From the NCBI RefSeq assembly GCF_040954645.1, contig NC_092806.1:79481141-79545140 (forward strand): 64,000 bases of DNA. Direction: 5' to 3'. The notes under the pieces are model-generated. The model saw only the letters and a program-made list of their open reading frames with translations. It did not search any database and was not told the origin of the DNA. This DNA is from Diabrotica undecimpunctata. Taxonomy: Eukaryota > Arthropoda > Insecta > Coleoptera > Chrysomelidae. The translations under genes and the position numbers were made by a program. This document shows positions 23,235 through 32,321 of the stretch, piece after piece (positions within the stretch are counted from its first letter, which is position 1; each line of letters starts with the position of its first letter).

Positions 23235-25704
23235 TTGCCCCCCTCTTAAAAGATGGTTCCTCCTGGAACCTTGTCGGGACTGGAACCGGAACTGTATGCT
23301 GGTATCGGCAACTGGACCCTCTTTTACAACTTCCAGTTGTATAAAAATGACAAGGGACGGTTTTCTCTCCGCACAAGGTACTTAGCGGATTGCAACAGAC
23401 TAACACCTGGACTTCGGTGTCTTTGAAGATCTCCTCCACCATATTTCGGATAACCCTCCAATCTAATTGGCGGCACTCCAACTTTGGCATGGCTAACTTT
23501 TGCACGTCGGACTCTAGTACGTGCTCTCTCAATTGAAGTAAGGCTTCCCATACATCTCGGTAGGTAGGTTGGTCACGGGCAGTGTCTTTTGTTACCAGGT
23601 AGAAAAGGTAACGTGATGCATCTTGGAGTTTCAAGGTTTTACCGGGAGCTGGCACTTGGCATTGAAGTTCTGCAACTCGACCAAACTTCCTTCGAAAGAC
23701 GGATGCCAACCCTGGTGCGTCTTTGATACTGGCCGGGATGGTAAGGGCCAGCGAGTAGTCATCGGGGAGCGCGAGTAGATCTTGCTTTTCTTCAGTGGTA
23801 ACACCATGTCTTGCTTTACCGGTACCTCCATAGGCACCCATGAATTCCTCAAACGTGAGGTCAGACACGTCTTGGACTTGGTTTACCTCCACTTCTTTAT
23901 CTACGTCGTGGTCACCTTCGAAAGACGCCAGCCGGTTATGGTGTACTATCATCGGCTTTCCCCTCGGAATCTTGCTTATTCGGTAGATGACATCGTTGAT
24001 CTTCTCCATAATTAGGTATGGGCCTTCCCAAAACTGCTGCAATTTGGGAGAACAACCTTTTCGCTTCTTGGGGTTATAGAGCCAGACCTTGTCGTTCTTC
24101 TTAAAGCAACCCTTTTCGGCTTGTGTATCGTACCGTTTCTTCATTCGGTCGCTAGCGATCTGAAGGTGGGAACGGACCAACTCATGTACATCGTCCATTC
24201 TCCTTCGTAATTCGGTCACATAATCTTCACCTGCTACATCTTCTCCAGGTCGACACCCAAATTCTAGATCACAAGGTAGTCGCATTTCGCGTCCGAATAG
24301 GACTCTGGCTGGTGTCTGGCCTGTTGATTCATTAACAGCAGATCTGTAGGCCATTGTGAAGAACGGAAGGTATTGGTCCCAGTCTCGCTGATGATCGGAC
24401 ACCATCTTTGTCAAATACTTGCCGACTGTCCTATTCATCCGTTCTACCATACCATCAGATTGCGGATGATATGCTGTAGTTCTTGTTTTCTTCTTGCCTA
24501 GTCTATCACATATTCCTTGGAATATATCGCTTTCGAAGTTCCTGCCTTGGTCACTATGTATCTCCAAAGGCACTCCAAATCGGCTGATATATTCTTGGAT
24601 TAACTTATCTGCAACGGTGGCGGCCTTCTGGTCTGGAAGTGCGTAAATCTCGACCCACTTAGTAAAGTAATCCATTACTACCAACATGTACTTGCCTCCA
24701 TTTTCACTTTCTGGAAATGGCCCAGCGATATCCAAAGCTATTCTTTCAAACGGGCTTCCAACATTATATTGTATCATAGGAGCTCTCCTTTTTCGGTAAG
24801 GCCCGTTACTCGTGGCACAAATAGTACATTTCTTACACCAGTCTTTTACGTCGTCGGAACTGTTCATCCAATAAAACCGTTCCCGAATTCGCTGAAGGGT
24901 TTTCTTTACCCCAAAATGCCCTCCCGATGGACTGTCGTGTAACTGACGAAGTACTTCGGCTATTCTGCTCTTTGGGATCACCAACTGTCTTCTCTTCTCC
25001 GAACCGTCATCATTTTCCAGGACTCGTTTGAGCAAGCCATCTTCGATGATAAATGAGTCCCACTGGGCCCAATACGTCTTAACTACTGAGCATAGGTTTG
25101 ATATTTCCTGCCAAGGTGGTCGACGGTTTTCCTCTTTCCATTTTCGGATTTTCTGTATAACTGGATCTCTCTCTTGTTCTTCCCTTATCTTAGTAGGCGT
25201 CCAGTCATCGTTGACAATCGTCGTTCTTAGCACTGCTGCTTCCTTGGATTCCGTTTTGTTGCAGTGGGAACACTCTGCTGGGCATGGCCTTCTGGAAAGA
25301 GAATCAGCGTTTCTATGGCTAACTCCGGCCCGGTGCTCAATCTTAAAATCGTATTCTTGGAGTCGTTCGATCCACCTGGCTATCTGACCCTCTGGATTCT
25401 TAAACTGCATCAACCACTTAAGGGCGGCATGGTCGGTTCGGATTAGAAACTTTCTGCCATAGAGGTATTGATAGAAGTGCTCTACTGATTTCACTACTGC
25501 CAGAAGTTCTCTTCTCGTGACGCAATAATTCCGTTCAGGTTTTGAAAGAACTTTACTAAAATATCCGAGAACTCGTTCCTGTCCTCCTTGAATCTGAGAC
25601 AGCACTCCTCCAATTCCCACATTACTTGCATCCGTATCTAAGATGAACTCTCCTTCTGGCAGTGGATACCCTAAAATTGGTGCTGTTATTAAATGCTTTT
25701 TCAA
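23224..25704 (-). CDS. Gypsy Pol C-terminal part: RNase H, integrase, macro domain, CCCH zinc finger
   Basis: This 826-residue frame is open throughout. RNase H: DTDASNVGIGG at about 22-32, RRELLAVV at about 64 and TDHAAL at about 91. Integrase: an H2C2 zinc site (HDSPSGGHFG, WCKKCTICA), the acids in LDIAGPF, HSDQGRNFE and QSDGMVERMNR (DDE), and a GPY/F-like module near WEGPYLI. Residues about 636-770 resemble a TARG1/OARD1-type macro domain: KQDLLALPDDYSLA, FRRKFGRVAEL, YLFYLVTKDTA, DQPTYRDVWEAL and KLAMPKLECRQLDW. The Lys of the LVTK strand, catalytic in TARG1, is kept, whereas the GCGLD loop with the catalytic Asp is altered. A CCCH finger (CHFYTTGSCKRGSSCRYQH, about 785-803) follows. The frame is separated from the RT frame by a one-base shift near 25700, so it probably belongs to a single Pol polyprotein. 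Confidence 0.88.
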   Translation of the reverse strand: MKKHLITAPILGYPLPEGEFILDTDASNVGIGGVLSQIQGGQERVLGYFSKVLSKPERNYCVTRRELLAVVKSVEHFYQYLYGRKFLIRTDHAALKWLMQFKNPEGQIARWIERLQEYDFKIEHRAGVSHRNADSLSRRPCPAECSHCNKTESKEAAVLRTTIVNDDWTPTKIREEQERDPVIQKIRKWKEENRRPPWQEISNLCSVVKTYWAQWDSFIIEDGLLKRVLENDDGSEKRRQLVIPKSRIAEVLRQLHDSPSGGHFGVKKTLQRIRERFYWMNSSDDVKDWCKKCTICATSNGPYRKRRAPMIQYNVGSPFERIALDIAGPFPESENGGKYMLVVMDYFTKWVEIYALPDQKAATVADKLIQEYISRFGVPLEIHSDQGRNFESDIFQGICDRLGKKKTRTTAYHPQSDGMVERMNRTVGKYLTKMVSDHQRDWDQYLPFFTMAYRSAVNESTGQTPARVLFGREMRLPCDLEFGCRPGEDVAGEDYVTELRRRMDDVHELVRSHLQIASDRMKKRYDTQAEKGCFKKNDKVWLYNPKKRKGCSPKLQQFWEGPYLIMEKINDVIYRISKIPRGKPMIVHHNRLASFEGDHDVDKEVEVNQVQDVSDLTFEEFMGAYGGTGKARHGVTTEEKQDLLALPDDYSLALTIPASIKDAPGLASVFRRKFGRVAELQCQVPAPGKTLKLQDASRYLFYLVTKDTARDQPTYRDVWEALLQLREHVLESDVQKLAMPKLECRQLDWRVIRNMVEEIFKDTEVQVLVCCNPLSTLCGEKTVPCHFYTTGSCKRGSSCRYQHTVPVPVPTRFQEEPSFKRGAMLR
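23235..23247 (-). other. Polypurine tract of Gypsy element
   Basis: The minus strand reads AAGAGGGGGGCAA directly before the 3' LTR. It is also coding, giving the KRGA near the end of Pol. Confidence 0.8.
23395..23799 (-). other. Macro-domain-like module at the Pol C-terminus
   Basis: Part of the frame above, residues about 636-770. The alignment with TARG1/OARD1 was made from memory of the family: shared features are K-x-DL near the start, SLA, the FxxKFG helix, YxLVTK, PTY, and a MP strand before the catalytic loop. The loop itself (ECRQLDW) is shorter and differs from GCGLD. ADP-ribose binding is plausible and hydrolysis is doubtful. Confidence 0.75.
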
Positions 25705-27425
25705 CGTTTAAAGGCATTTTGGCAGTCTATATCCCAGCGGTATTCTCTTGCTTCCTCTGTAAGTCGCGTTAATGGCTTAGCGATATCTGCAAACTTCTTA
25801 ATAAACCTCCGGTAGTAAGTACATAGTCCAAGAAAACTTCTCACTTGATGTTTGTCAGTTGGTTTTGGCCATTCCTTAATGGAATCGATTTTTCCCTTAT
25901 CCACGGCCACTCCTTCTTTACTGACTATATGACCCAGATAATTGACTCTACCTTGAAATAGCTGGCACTTCTTGGGGTTTAGCATCAGTTGGGCAGCTTT
26001 AAGTCGATTAAAAACGTTTTCTAAATTCCTCAAATGATCTGCGAATGTCTCTCCCAAGACGATTATGTCATCCAAATAAACCAGGCATGTTTTCCAAGAT
26101 AACCCTCTCAACACATTTTCCATAAGCCTCTCAAATGTCGCAGGAGCATTACAGAGTCCAAATGACATAACGTTGAATTGCCACAATCCAGGTCCTGTGG
26201 TGAAGGCTGTCTTTTCTTTATCTACTGGGTCCATTTCTACCTGCCAGTATCCAGACTTCAAATCCAAAGTAGAAAACAATTTGCTTCCAGCCAATGTGTC
26301 CAATGTGTCATCGATCCGAGGCAGAGGATAACTATCTTTCTTGGTAACGTTGTTCAGCAAACGGTAATCCACACAGAACCTCGTCGTTCCGTCTTTCTTC
26401 TTAACTAGGACCACCGGAGAGACCCATGGGCTCGTAGAAGGTTCTATCACCCCGTCTTTCTTCATTTCCTGAACAATCGTTTCAGCTTCCTCTCTTTTCG
26501 CCTGTGGTAATAGTCGAGCTGTTTGACGAATTGGCTTAGCATTACCAGTATCAATTTTATGCTTAACAACCGTAGTTCTTCCCGTCTTTCCTCCTTTCGG
26601 TACGAAAATATCACGATACTGCCGAAGAAATTCCCTTAATTTCCTTTTCTCCATCTGATTTAGAGACTGTCCTGCAACTGCAACCATTTGGTCGAATTTA
26701 TCGTTGGAATTATCAGATGTTGTCGCCTGACGGATTATGGATTTCACAGGTACACAAGTTCCTACTTTTGTCTCTTTTTTTATGGTCACTGGGTAGTCGT
26801 TGACATTGATAAGTCTCACAGGAATTTCCTTAGCCGAAGTCACCAATTCCTTTCCAATTATGATTCCACGGCCAACCTCATCGTCGTGGTTCCAAGGCTC
26901 CATCATAACAGGTCTTCCTTCGTCTACAATTCCCTGTAGTCGCGCTACTATGATCGTTTCGCTTCTCGCAGGCACGACTGTATCTTCTGTAATGGCTGCT
27001 TGCACAGTGTTGTCATTATGTGGATGGAGAAATACCTCCTCGTTGCCAACTTTGATTACCTTATTCTTAAAATCCAATTGGAATCCATGCATATTCATTA
27101 CGTCCATTCCTAATATAACATCCTCTTCGATGTCAGCAACTATAACAGTATGGACAAACTTTTCTGCCCCAATTCCCAATTGTACCTGGATTTCTCCATG
27201 AATGTTGGCATTTTCACCTGTAGCGGTCCGAAGTCGTAACCTCGTTGGTAACAGTTTCTTTCGGCTGTTTATAACTGTCGGGCGTATAATGGTTCTGGTC
27301 GCTCCGGTATCCACCAACAACGTATGCTTTTTACCATTTATTTCTCCATCTACATATACACTATCTTCACGACATTTCAAAGAAGCTATTAGTATGAGAG
27401 GGTCTTTGGAAAAGTTTTGGGTCGA
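25701..27425 (-). pseudogene. Gypsy protease-reverse transcriptase ORF
   Basis: The frame opens at about 27425 with no ATG at its start and ends at a TGA at 25701. It encodes a retropepsin (HTLLVDTGATRTII, then ILGMDVMNMHG), a linker, and a Ty3/Gypsy RT. RT landmarks are PIRQTARLLP, VSPVVLVKKKDGTTRFCVDYR, FSTLDLKSGYWQV, FNVMSFGLCNAPATFE, the catalytic VYLDDIIVLG and the thumb (YLGHIVSKEG, SFLGLCTYYRRFIKKF). It continues into the RNase H frame after a one-base shift near 25700, in a Gypsy motif that is normally continuous. Gag ends upstream in another frame, so expression would need a frameshift, or this copy has lost a base. Confidence 0.85.
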
Positions 27426-27450
27426 AGCTGCCCCCTAAGGCCGACCCGTT

Positions 27451-28152
27451 CTAGTTTTCCTGATGGTGAGTTTCTTGATTTGCGTCGTACCTAGGATGCT
27501 TACAGGAACTTCGTACGTGTCCTATTTCGCCACAATTCCAGCATCTTATGGTCTTCGTATTATTGCATGTAATACTTTTCATCATATTAACGAGCTGGTC
27601 AAGTTTATCTTCATCTCCTTCCTCTTTTACAGTCCTAACTTTACTGTAACCGCCAGAGGCCTGCGTAGCTGACTCGTATTCGAGGGCGGCGGATAAGACA
27701 TCAACCAGCGTCTTGTGACGAGCTAATCGCAGTGTTCTCTGCATTTCATGATCACGAAGACCATCAATAAACGTTTGAACGGCCAACTTTTCCATCATGT
27801 CTTCGGGAGCTGTTGGATAAGAATATCGTACTAATCTGGCAATATCTACCTCATATTCTTGAAGAGCCTTATCTTTCTTCTGTCTACGATTTTTAAGCTG
27901 TGACTGATATACATGCTCCAAATCTTCGTGGCCATATCGCATATTTAACCTCTTCTTAAGTTGTTCGAAATCATCCATCTCCTCTATGACTATGGTCTGG
28001 AGCACATCTAAGGCATCTCCTCGAAGAGCGATAGTCAGGTTTACAGTCTTTTCTTTTTCAGACCATCCATTCGCTCTTGCAGCTGATTCGAACTGTTTCA
28101 TGTAGTTGTTCCATGAAGATTTTCCGTCGAAAGTTGGGACTTTCACATGCAC
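27451..28152 (-). pseudogene. Gypsy Gag (capsid and nucleocapsid)
   Basis: The frame has VKVPTFDGKSSWNNYMKQFE, a retrotransposon capsid region (ALRGDALDVLQTI, QLKKRLNMRYG, YEVDIARLVRYSYP) and a single CCHC knuckle (CWNCGEIGHVRSSC). It ends at a TAG shortly after. It lies in the same frame as the SAP/coiled-coil ORF upstream, from which one TAA (28168-28170) separates it. The two were therefore one Gag protein of about 440 residues, unless the stop is read through. Confidence 0.82.
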
Positions 28153-28167
28153 AGAACCTCCACTTCC

Positions 28168-28782
28168 TTAAAATTTCGGCCGTATTTCCAACTTACATTT
28201 TGTCTCGTCTTGTTTTGTCTCTACTGTAATTGGATTGTTTCCTCTCTCTGCTGTCCCTGTTTCCTCCATCTTCCTTTCCATCTCTTTCCATATCTTTTCT
28301 TCGAAGGCCAACATATCGGCAGCAACTTGGTTTTTTAACGAAGACACTCTATCGTCAAGAGCAGATATCTCTGAAGTGACTTTAGAGATGTTAGCAGAAA
28401 CTTTGCTTTCCAGAGAAGAAATCTCGTTAGAAACTTTGCTTTCTAAAGAAGCGATGTCGCCGGATACTTTGTTCTCCAATGATGCGATGTCGCCGGAAAC
28501 TTTGGCTACATCACCAGAAACTTTGGCTACATCACCAGAAACTTTGGCTACATCAGAAGAAACTTTCGAAATATCGTCAGAAACTTTGTTCTCCAATTTC
28601 GAAATCGACGAGATGACAGCATCTTCAAATATATAAGTCTCTGGATCTAGACCTTCTTCTAGCAAAGCGTTCTTTAGTCGTTGGACTAACTCAGCCTTTT
28701 TTCCGGTAGAAGCTAATTCTCTGTCTTCGAGATGTCTTCTTAAATTCGTCACTGTGAGCTCATAAATCGTAGCCATTTTCAC
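28168..28782 (-). pseudogene. Gypsy Gag N-terminal extension: SAP domain and heptad coiled coil
   Basis: Starting from ATG at 28782, residues about 8-42 form a SAP motif (LTVTNLRRHLEDRELAST, then KKAELVQRL), a small helix-turn-helix that binds A+T-rich DNA in many nuclear proteins. From about residue 60 to 165 the chain has repeated heptads such as DVAKVSG and SLENKVSG, so a long coiled coil is expected. The heptads come from a 21-bp tandem repeat at 28499-28561. The frame ends at a TAA and continues into Gag in the same frame. A SAP module could tether Gag or the integration complex to chromatin; that is inference. Confidence 0.8.
28499..28561. repeat. 21-bp minisatellite encoding coiled-coil heptads
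   Basis: The unit CTACATCACCAGAAACTTTG plus one base is repeated three times, giving exactly one seven-residue heptad (DVAKVSG) per unit on the minus strand. Related degenerate units flank it on both sides (about 28390-28600). Confidence 0.85.
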
Positions 28783-28799
28783 AATTTATTTTACGTATT

Positions 28800-28817
28800 C
28801 CACTATTCCGACACCAA
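28800..28817 (-). other. Primer-binding site of Gypsy element
   Basis: The minus strand directly after the 5' LTR reads T then TGGTGTCGGAATAGTGG, whose complement ends in CCGACACCA and so looks like a tRNA 3' end. A leucine tRNA is possible, but I cannot name it with certainty. Confidence 0.6.
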
Positions 28818-29161
28818 TGAAATGATATTTATTTATGTCTATTTAATTTATAATGTCTTGTTCTTATCTTAATTCATTAAAAGGCACAATAATTTATATC
28901 AATTTATTTAAACGAATAATACACATAATTTATTTAGACGAGCGTAACAATAAATATCGCGGCCGCGGGTCTTGAGAATTAAACTGCCCCTCCATATAAA
29001 AATGTTGTATTTATATATACGAAATCCTGATATACTAGAATAGTCGAGAACATCTAGTTGGAGGATTCACCATAATTTGAATCTAGATCCTTCGCCAAAT
29101 TTCTACAACAAAACAGAATTATTAGTCATCATATATTTAGGCCAGTATATTTATCGTAACA
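28818..29161 (-). repeat. 5' LTR of Gypsy element
   Basis: 344 bp, differing from the other LTR at one position (A instead of G in TTTAGRCGAGCG). Confidence 0.95.
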
Positions 29162-29759
29162 ATACCCGCGAGAATACCGGACTGCTTATAATAATATACC
29201 ACAGTATATTGCTTAAAAAGAATCAGTAGGTTCACTCTGCCGCCAGTCCTTTGTTCTTCATGTTCCATTTTTTTCACGCGCATTACTTCCACGCGCAGAT
29301 AAATTCCAGTTTTTGATACACTGCTCAATATAATTTTTAATACACTGCTCGACAATAAATAGGAAAAAAGTGACTTGTGGCGACCTAAAATTTAATAATA
29401 TTTTCGGAATAATGAATACTTTCCTAACTTTAGTGTTTTCGACAATTATCAATAGTTTCCCAAAATAATTATTACTGTTTGTCCTTCAAAATGTATTAAA
29501 TATGTTGAATCCATCAGTTTTGAATAATCGAATATTAAATTTTTTGTATTTATTAGAAAATCACACTATATTCACTGTTACTGGTGAGAAATCTCATAAA
29601 ACGAAGAGCTAATGAGGAAACTAATTTCTATAGATGAAAAAATAATAATACATTCGAATTATAAATTATATTTTGAGGATTTGAATTTTACAATACCAGT
29701 TATAATAAAAATAGGATTATAAAAACACAAGTAGCGAACTATGAATACAAGTTAGAATA

Positions 29760-29761
<2 letters not shown>

Positions 29762-29839
<78 letters not shown>

Positions 29840-29840
29840 T

Positions 29841-29876
<36 letters not shown>
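29762..29876. repeat. (TA)n microsatellite
   Basis: Almost pure TA repeats with a short interruption near 29834-29846. Confidence 0.95.
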
Positions 29877-29880
<4 letters not shown>

Positions 29881-30202
29881 CAATCACAACTTATTAATAA
29901 CAAAATAATGAAATGAAAAAAAGTCATATAGCCTAAAGATCCCACTGCAGGATCACTACGTTCATAACGTAGTTAGTCAAACTTATATTTTTACGCACAT
30001 TTAAAATTGGGAGAATTTATATATATAAAAGGCTAGGATGACAAGTCACACTGTTTATTCAGTAAGGTAATTACGCCATCTAGGAAAGAAATCTGAACTA
30101 CCAACATCTACCAAAATTAAATGTAATTTAAGTAAAAGCTGTAAAAACGCTGTTGAGACAGAAAAAATACACATTTCGGCATTGGAGCGTGTGATACGTT
30201 AA

Positions 30203-30860
30203 CTGAAAGGTCACTACACAGTATCTTCAATATTAATGAACGTATCGCGACATACGAGATCTGATAGGGTACTATGAATAAAAATAGATTTACCATAAGA
30301 CAAATTTTGATTTTTTGACTTAAAGAAGGCCTCAGGTTCAGTACAAAATAAACAACTGATTGAATCTTAACATGCGACATGGCAAATGAAAGAGGAGGAT
30401 ATAAAGAATATATTCAGATAGAAAAAATAAACAAGGCGACTACTTAAAGGGCACTACGCAGTATCTTCAATATTAATGAACGTATAACGACATAAGAGAT
30501 ATGATAGGGTACTATGAATAAAAATAGATTTACCATAAGACAAATTTTGATTTTTTGACTTAAAAAAGGCCTCAGGTTCAGTACAAAATAAAAAACTGAT
30601 TAAATCCTACCATGCGACATGGCAAATGAAAGGAGAGGATATAACGAATATATTCAGATAGAAAAAATTAACAAGGCGACGACTAAAAGGGCACTACGCA
30701 GTATCTTCAATATTAATGAACGTATAGTGACATACAAGATATGATAGGGCACTATGATATATAAAAATAGATTTCCTTTAAGACAAATTTTGATTTATTG
30801 ACTTAAAGAAGGCATCAGGCTGAGTACAAAATTAATTGATCGAATGCTAACATGCGATAT
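30203..30860. repeat. 240-bp tandem repeat, about 2.7 copies
   Basis: GTATCTTCAATATTAATGAA occurs at 30221, 30461 and 30701, exactly 240 bases apart, and the whole unit is conserved between these positions with scattered changes. The third unit is incomplete. The repeat lies inside the P-like element and has no open frame. Confidence 0.92.
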
Positions 30861-31161
30861 AAATCTTCTCAGCTATTTAATATTCTGTTTTAGAAGGTTC
30901 AAGAAAATTATGTTTTTTACATAGCTTAAGTTTTTTAAGTTTAAAATTTAATTTTTGTTTTTAAGACTAAAGCATGAAGAATCAAACCAAAGCTGGATTT
31001 TAGGAGGCCTGTTATATAGTTTCTGCAGAAAATAAAATAGTAGAACATATGTTACACCCAGCTAAGATACCTACTCACAGACAGGAACAGTAACAGTCGA
31101 ATATTAATTTTGAAAGACAAAATCAGATTCCACTTTCAGACAACGATGGCAAAGTGAAAGC

Positions 31162-31432
31162 ATATATCGCTGTTCCGGAAGTATAGTGACATAACTGTAA
31201 AATTTTAAAAAATTACTTTATCGTGTTTGAGGGATCAAAACTGCATTTTCAACATATTTGTAAATCGTTGTAATTGTACTTACGAGTTTCGCCATGACCG
31301 GTGATTCCGTAAGTACAGTTATGATGATTTAAAAATATATATAGAAAACGCAATTTTGAGCCCTCCAACACAATAAAGTCATTTTTCAAAATTTTACAAT
31401 TATGTGTTTATACTTCTGGAACAGCGATATAT
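31162..31432. mobile_element. Foldback MITE with 120-bp arms
   Basis: The left arm starting ATATATCGCTGTTCC matches the complement of the right arm ending GGAACAGCGATATAT over about 120 bases with roughly 85% identity, leaving a loop of only about 25 bases near 31290. TA at both edges suggests a TA target. It is nested in the P-like element and non-coding. Confidence 0.82.
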
Positions 31433-31554
31433 TGATTTCCAAGGACGTAGAAATTCTTTATGATATCAAGCTGATCAGTACTGCAGTTCTACAAGTACTA
31501 CCTAGTACAAGTATTTGTATTACTAAACCAACGTAACCGTATAATAGAACATAC

Positions 31555-31918
31555 CTTGAACTGGAATATTTAATCTCACAAGGTGAATAGATGGTTTTGC
31601 GTTTTTTTTTTTCAACCTGCTTTTAAGCATTCCTGCAAAGGCCGGTTCCTCAAAATGTAAACTTCCCATTTCTAAAGTGATCATAACAATATTGAGCATT
31701 GTACATGGCAAGTTTTTCACATTGAACAATTTTCTTCCATTCTGCAAACCTAAAAATACAACACCGATGAGGTCAATTATATTAAATAGAGAATTTAGTT
31801 CTTACCGATTTTCATCCTTGGGAAACCTGAAGAAACTTAAGTTCAAGTTGTTATGGTCTCTGGAATTTTTTCTATATACACAGCAATAATAAACTCTTGT
31901 TTTGGCTGAATTCATCAT
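31555..31918 (-). pseudogene. THAP-domain exons of the P-like element
   Basis: Exon 1 (31918-31806) begins MMNSAKTRVYYCCVY and includes LSFFRFPKDENR, the hallmark first half of a THAP zinc finger. A GTAAG donor follows. After a short intron with a TTTTTAG acceptor, exon 2 (31749-31555) has a segment ending SLHFEEPAF, then RLKKKNAKPSI, the second half and the xxAxPxxI end motif, with another donor after it. The expected Cys before the HF pair is Gly here and the second Cys of the first pair is unclear, so zinc binding is doubtful. THAP binds the terminal repeats in P transposases. No downstream catalytic exon was found. Confidence 0.78.
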
Positions 31919-32321
31919 AATCCGTCGTTTAAAATAATAAAACAACTTAGAAAACTGGAGAAATATCACATTAATATGTATTAAAAACGAAATAAACTTA
32001 TAAAACCAACTATATACCAACAAATAAATGAAATTTATATATAAATTACTGAAATAACTGTAGTTTCAATCAATGGATAGATACTTATGATTAATTATTT
32101 GAGAATAGAATAAGTCAATCAGGCAATATGATTTTTCAAACTTTAGAAGTGTGTATAGTGGTTATGTGAAGAATTTTACCATTTATGAAATTTATTTTCC
32201 TCTTTCCTTCCTTCCATTTTTCGCCAAATCTATTGCGCAATCAGCCAGGAGTGGATTCAAAATTGGAACCGTGAAAATGCGAGAGTGAACCTACCTGATT
32301 CTTTTTAAGCAATATACTGTG

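Larger units (their letters stand above)
22891..29161 (-). mobile_element. Gypsy (Ty3) LTR retrotransposon with SAP, macro and CCCH modules
   Basis: 344-bp LTRs at 22891-23234 and 28818-29161 differ at one base by eye and are flanked by the 4-bp duplication ATAC (22887-22890, 29162-29165). The element is read on the minus strand, with a primer site next to the LTR at 28800-28817 and a polypurine tract at 23235-23247. Four reading frames encode in order a SAP/coiled-coil Gag extension, Gag with a zinc knuckle, protease-RT, and RNase H-integrase followed by a macro domain and a CCCH finger. No envelope gene is seen. The LTR identity implies a very young insertion, yet three breaks divide the ORFs. 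Confidence 0.95.
29200..32321 (-). mobile_element. P-like (THAP) DNA transposon, deletion derivative
   Basis: Terminal inverted repeats of about 40 bp start CACAGTATATTGC and contain AAAAAGAATCA and TAGGTTCACTCT. They lie at 29200-29240 and 32281-32321, with the 8-bp duplication TAATATAC at 29192-29199 and 32322-32329. An 8-bp duplication together with two THAP exons on the minus strand supports the P superfamily. No transposase core was found: the interior holds a (TA)n run, a 240-bp tandem repeat and a nested foldback element, so the copy is non-autonomous. Confidence 0.82.

Noticed and set aside
28168..28170. Programmed read-through of the TAA between the SAP part and Gag
   Set aside because: Possible, but no stimulatory structure was evident and other breaks in the same copy make mutation or assembly error equally likely, so it is kept only as an open question in the findings.
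28235..28636. Ser/Thr-rich plus-strand ORF of 133 residues
   Set aside because: It is the antisense of the SAP/coiled-coil Gag and its repetitive look mirrors the 21-bp repeats.
30203..30860. Regular repeats considered as a CRISPR array
   Set aside because: The repeats are contiguous 240-bp units without spacers in a eukaryotic sequence.
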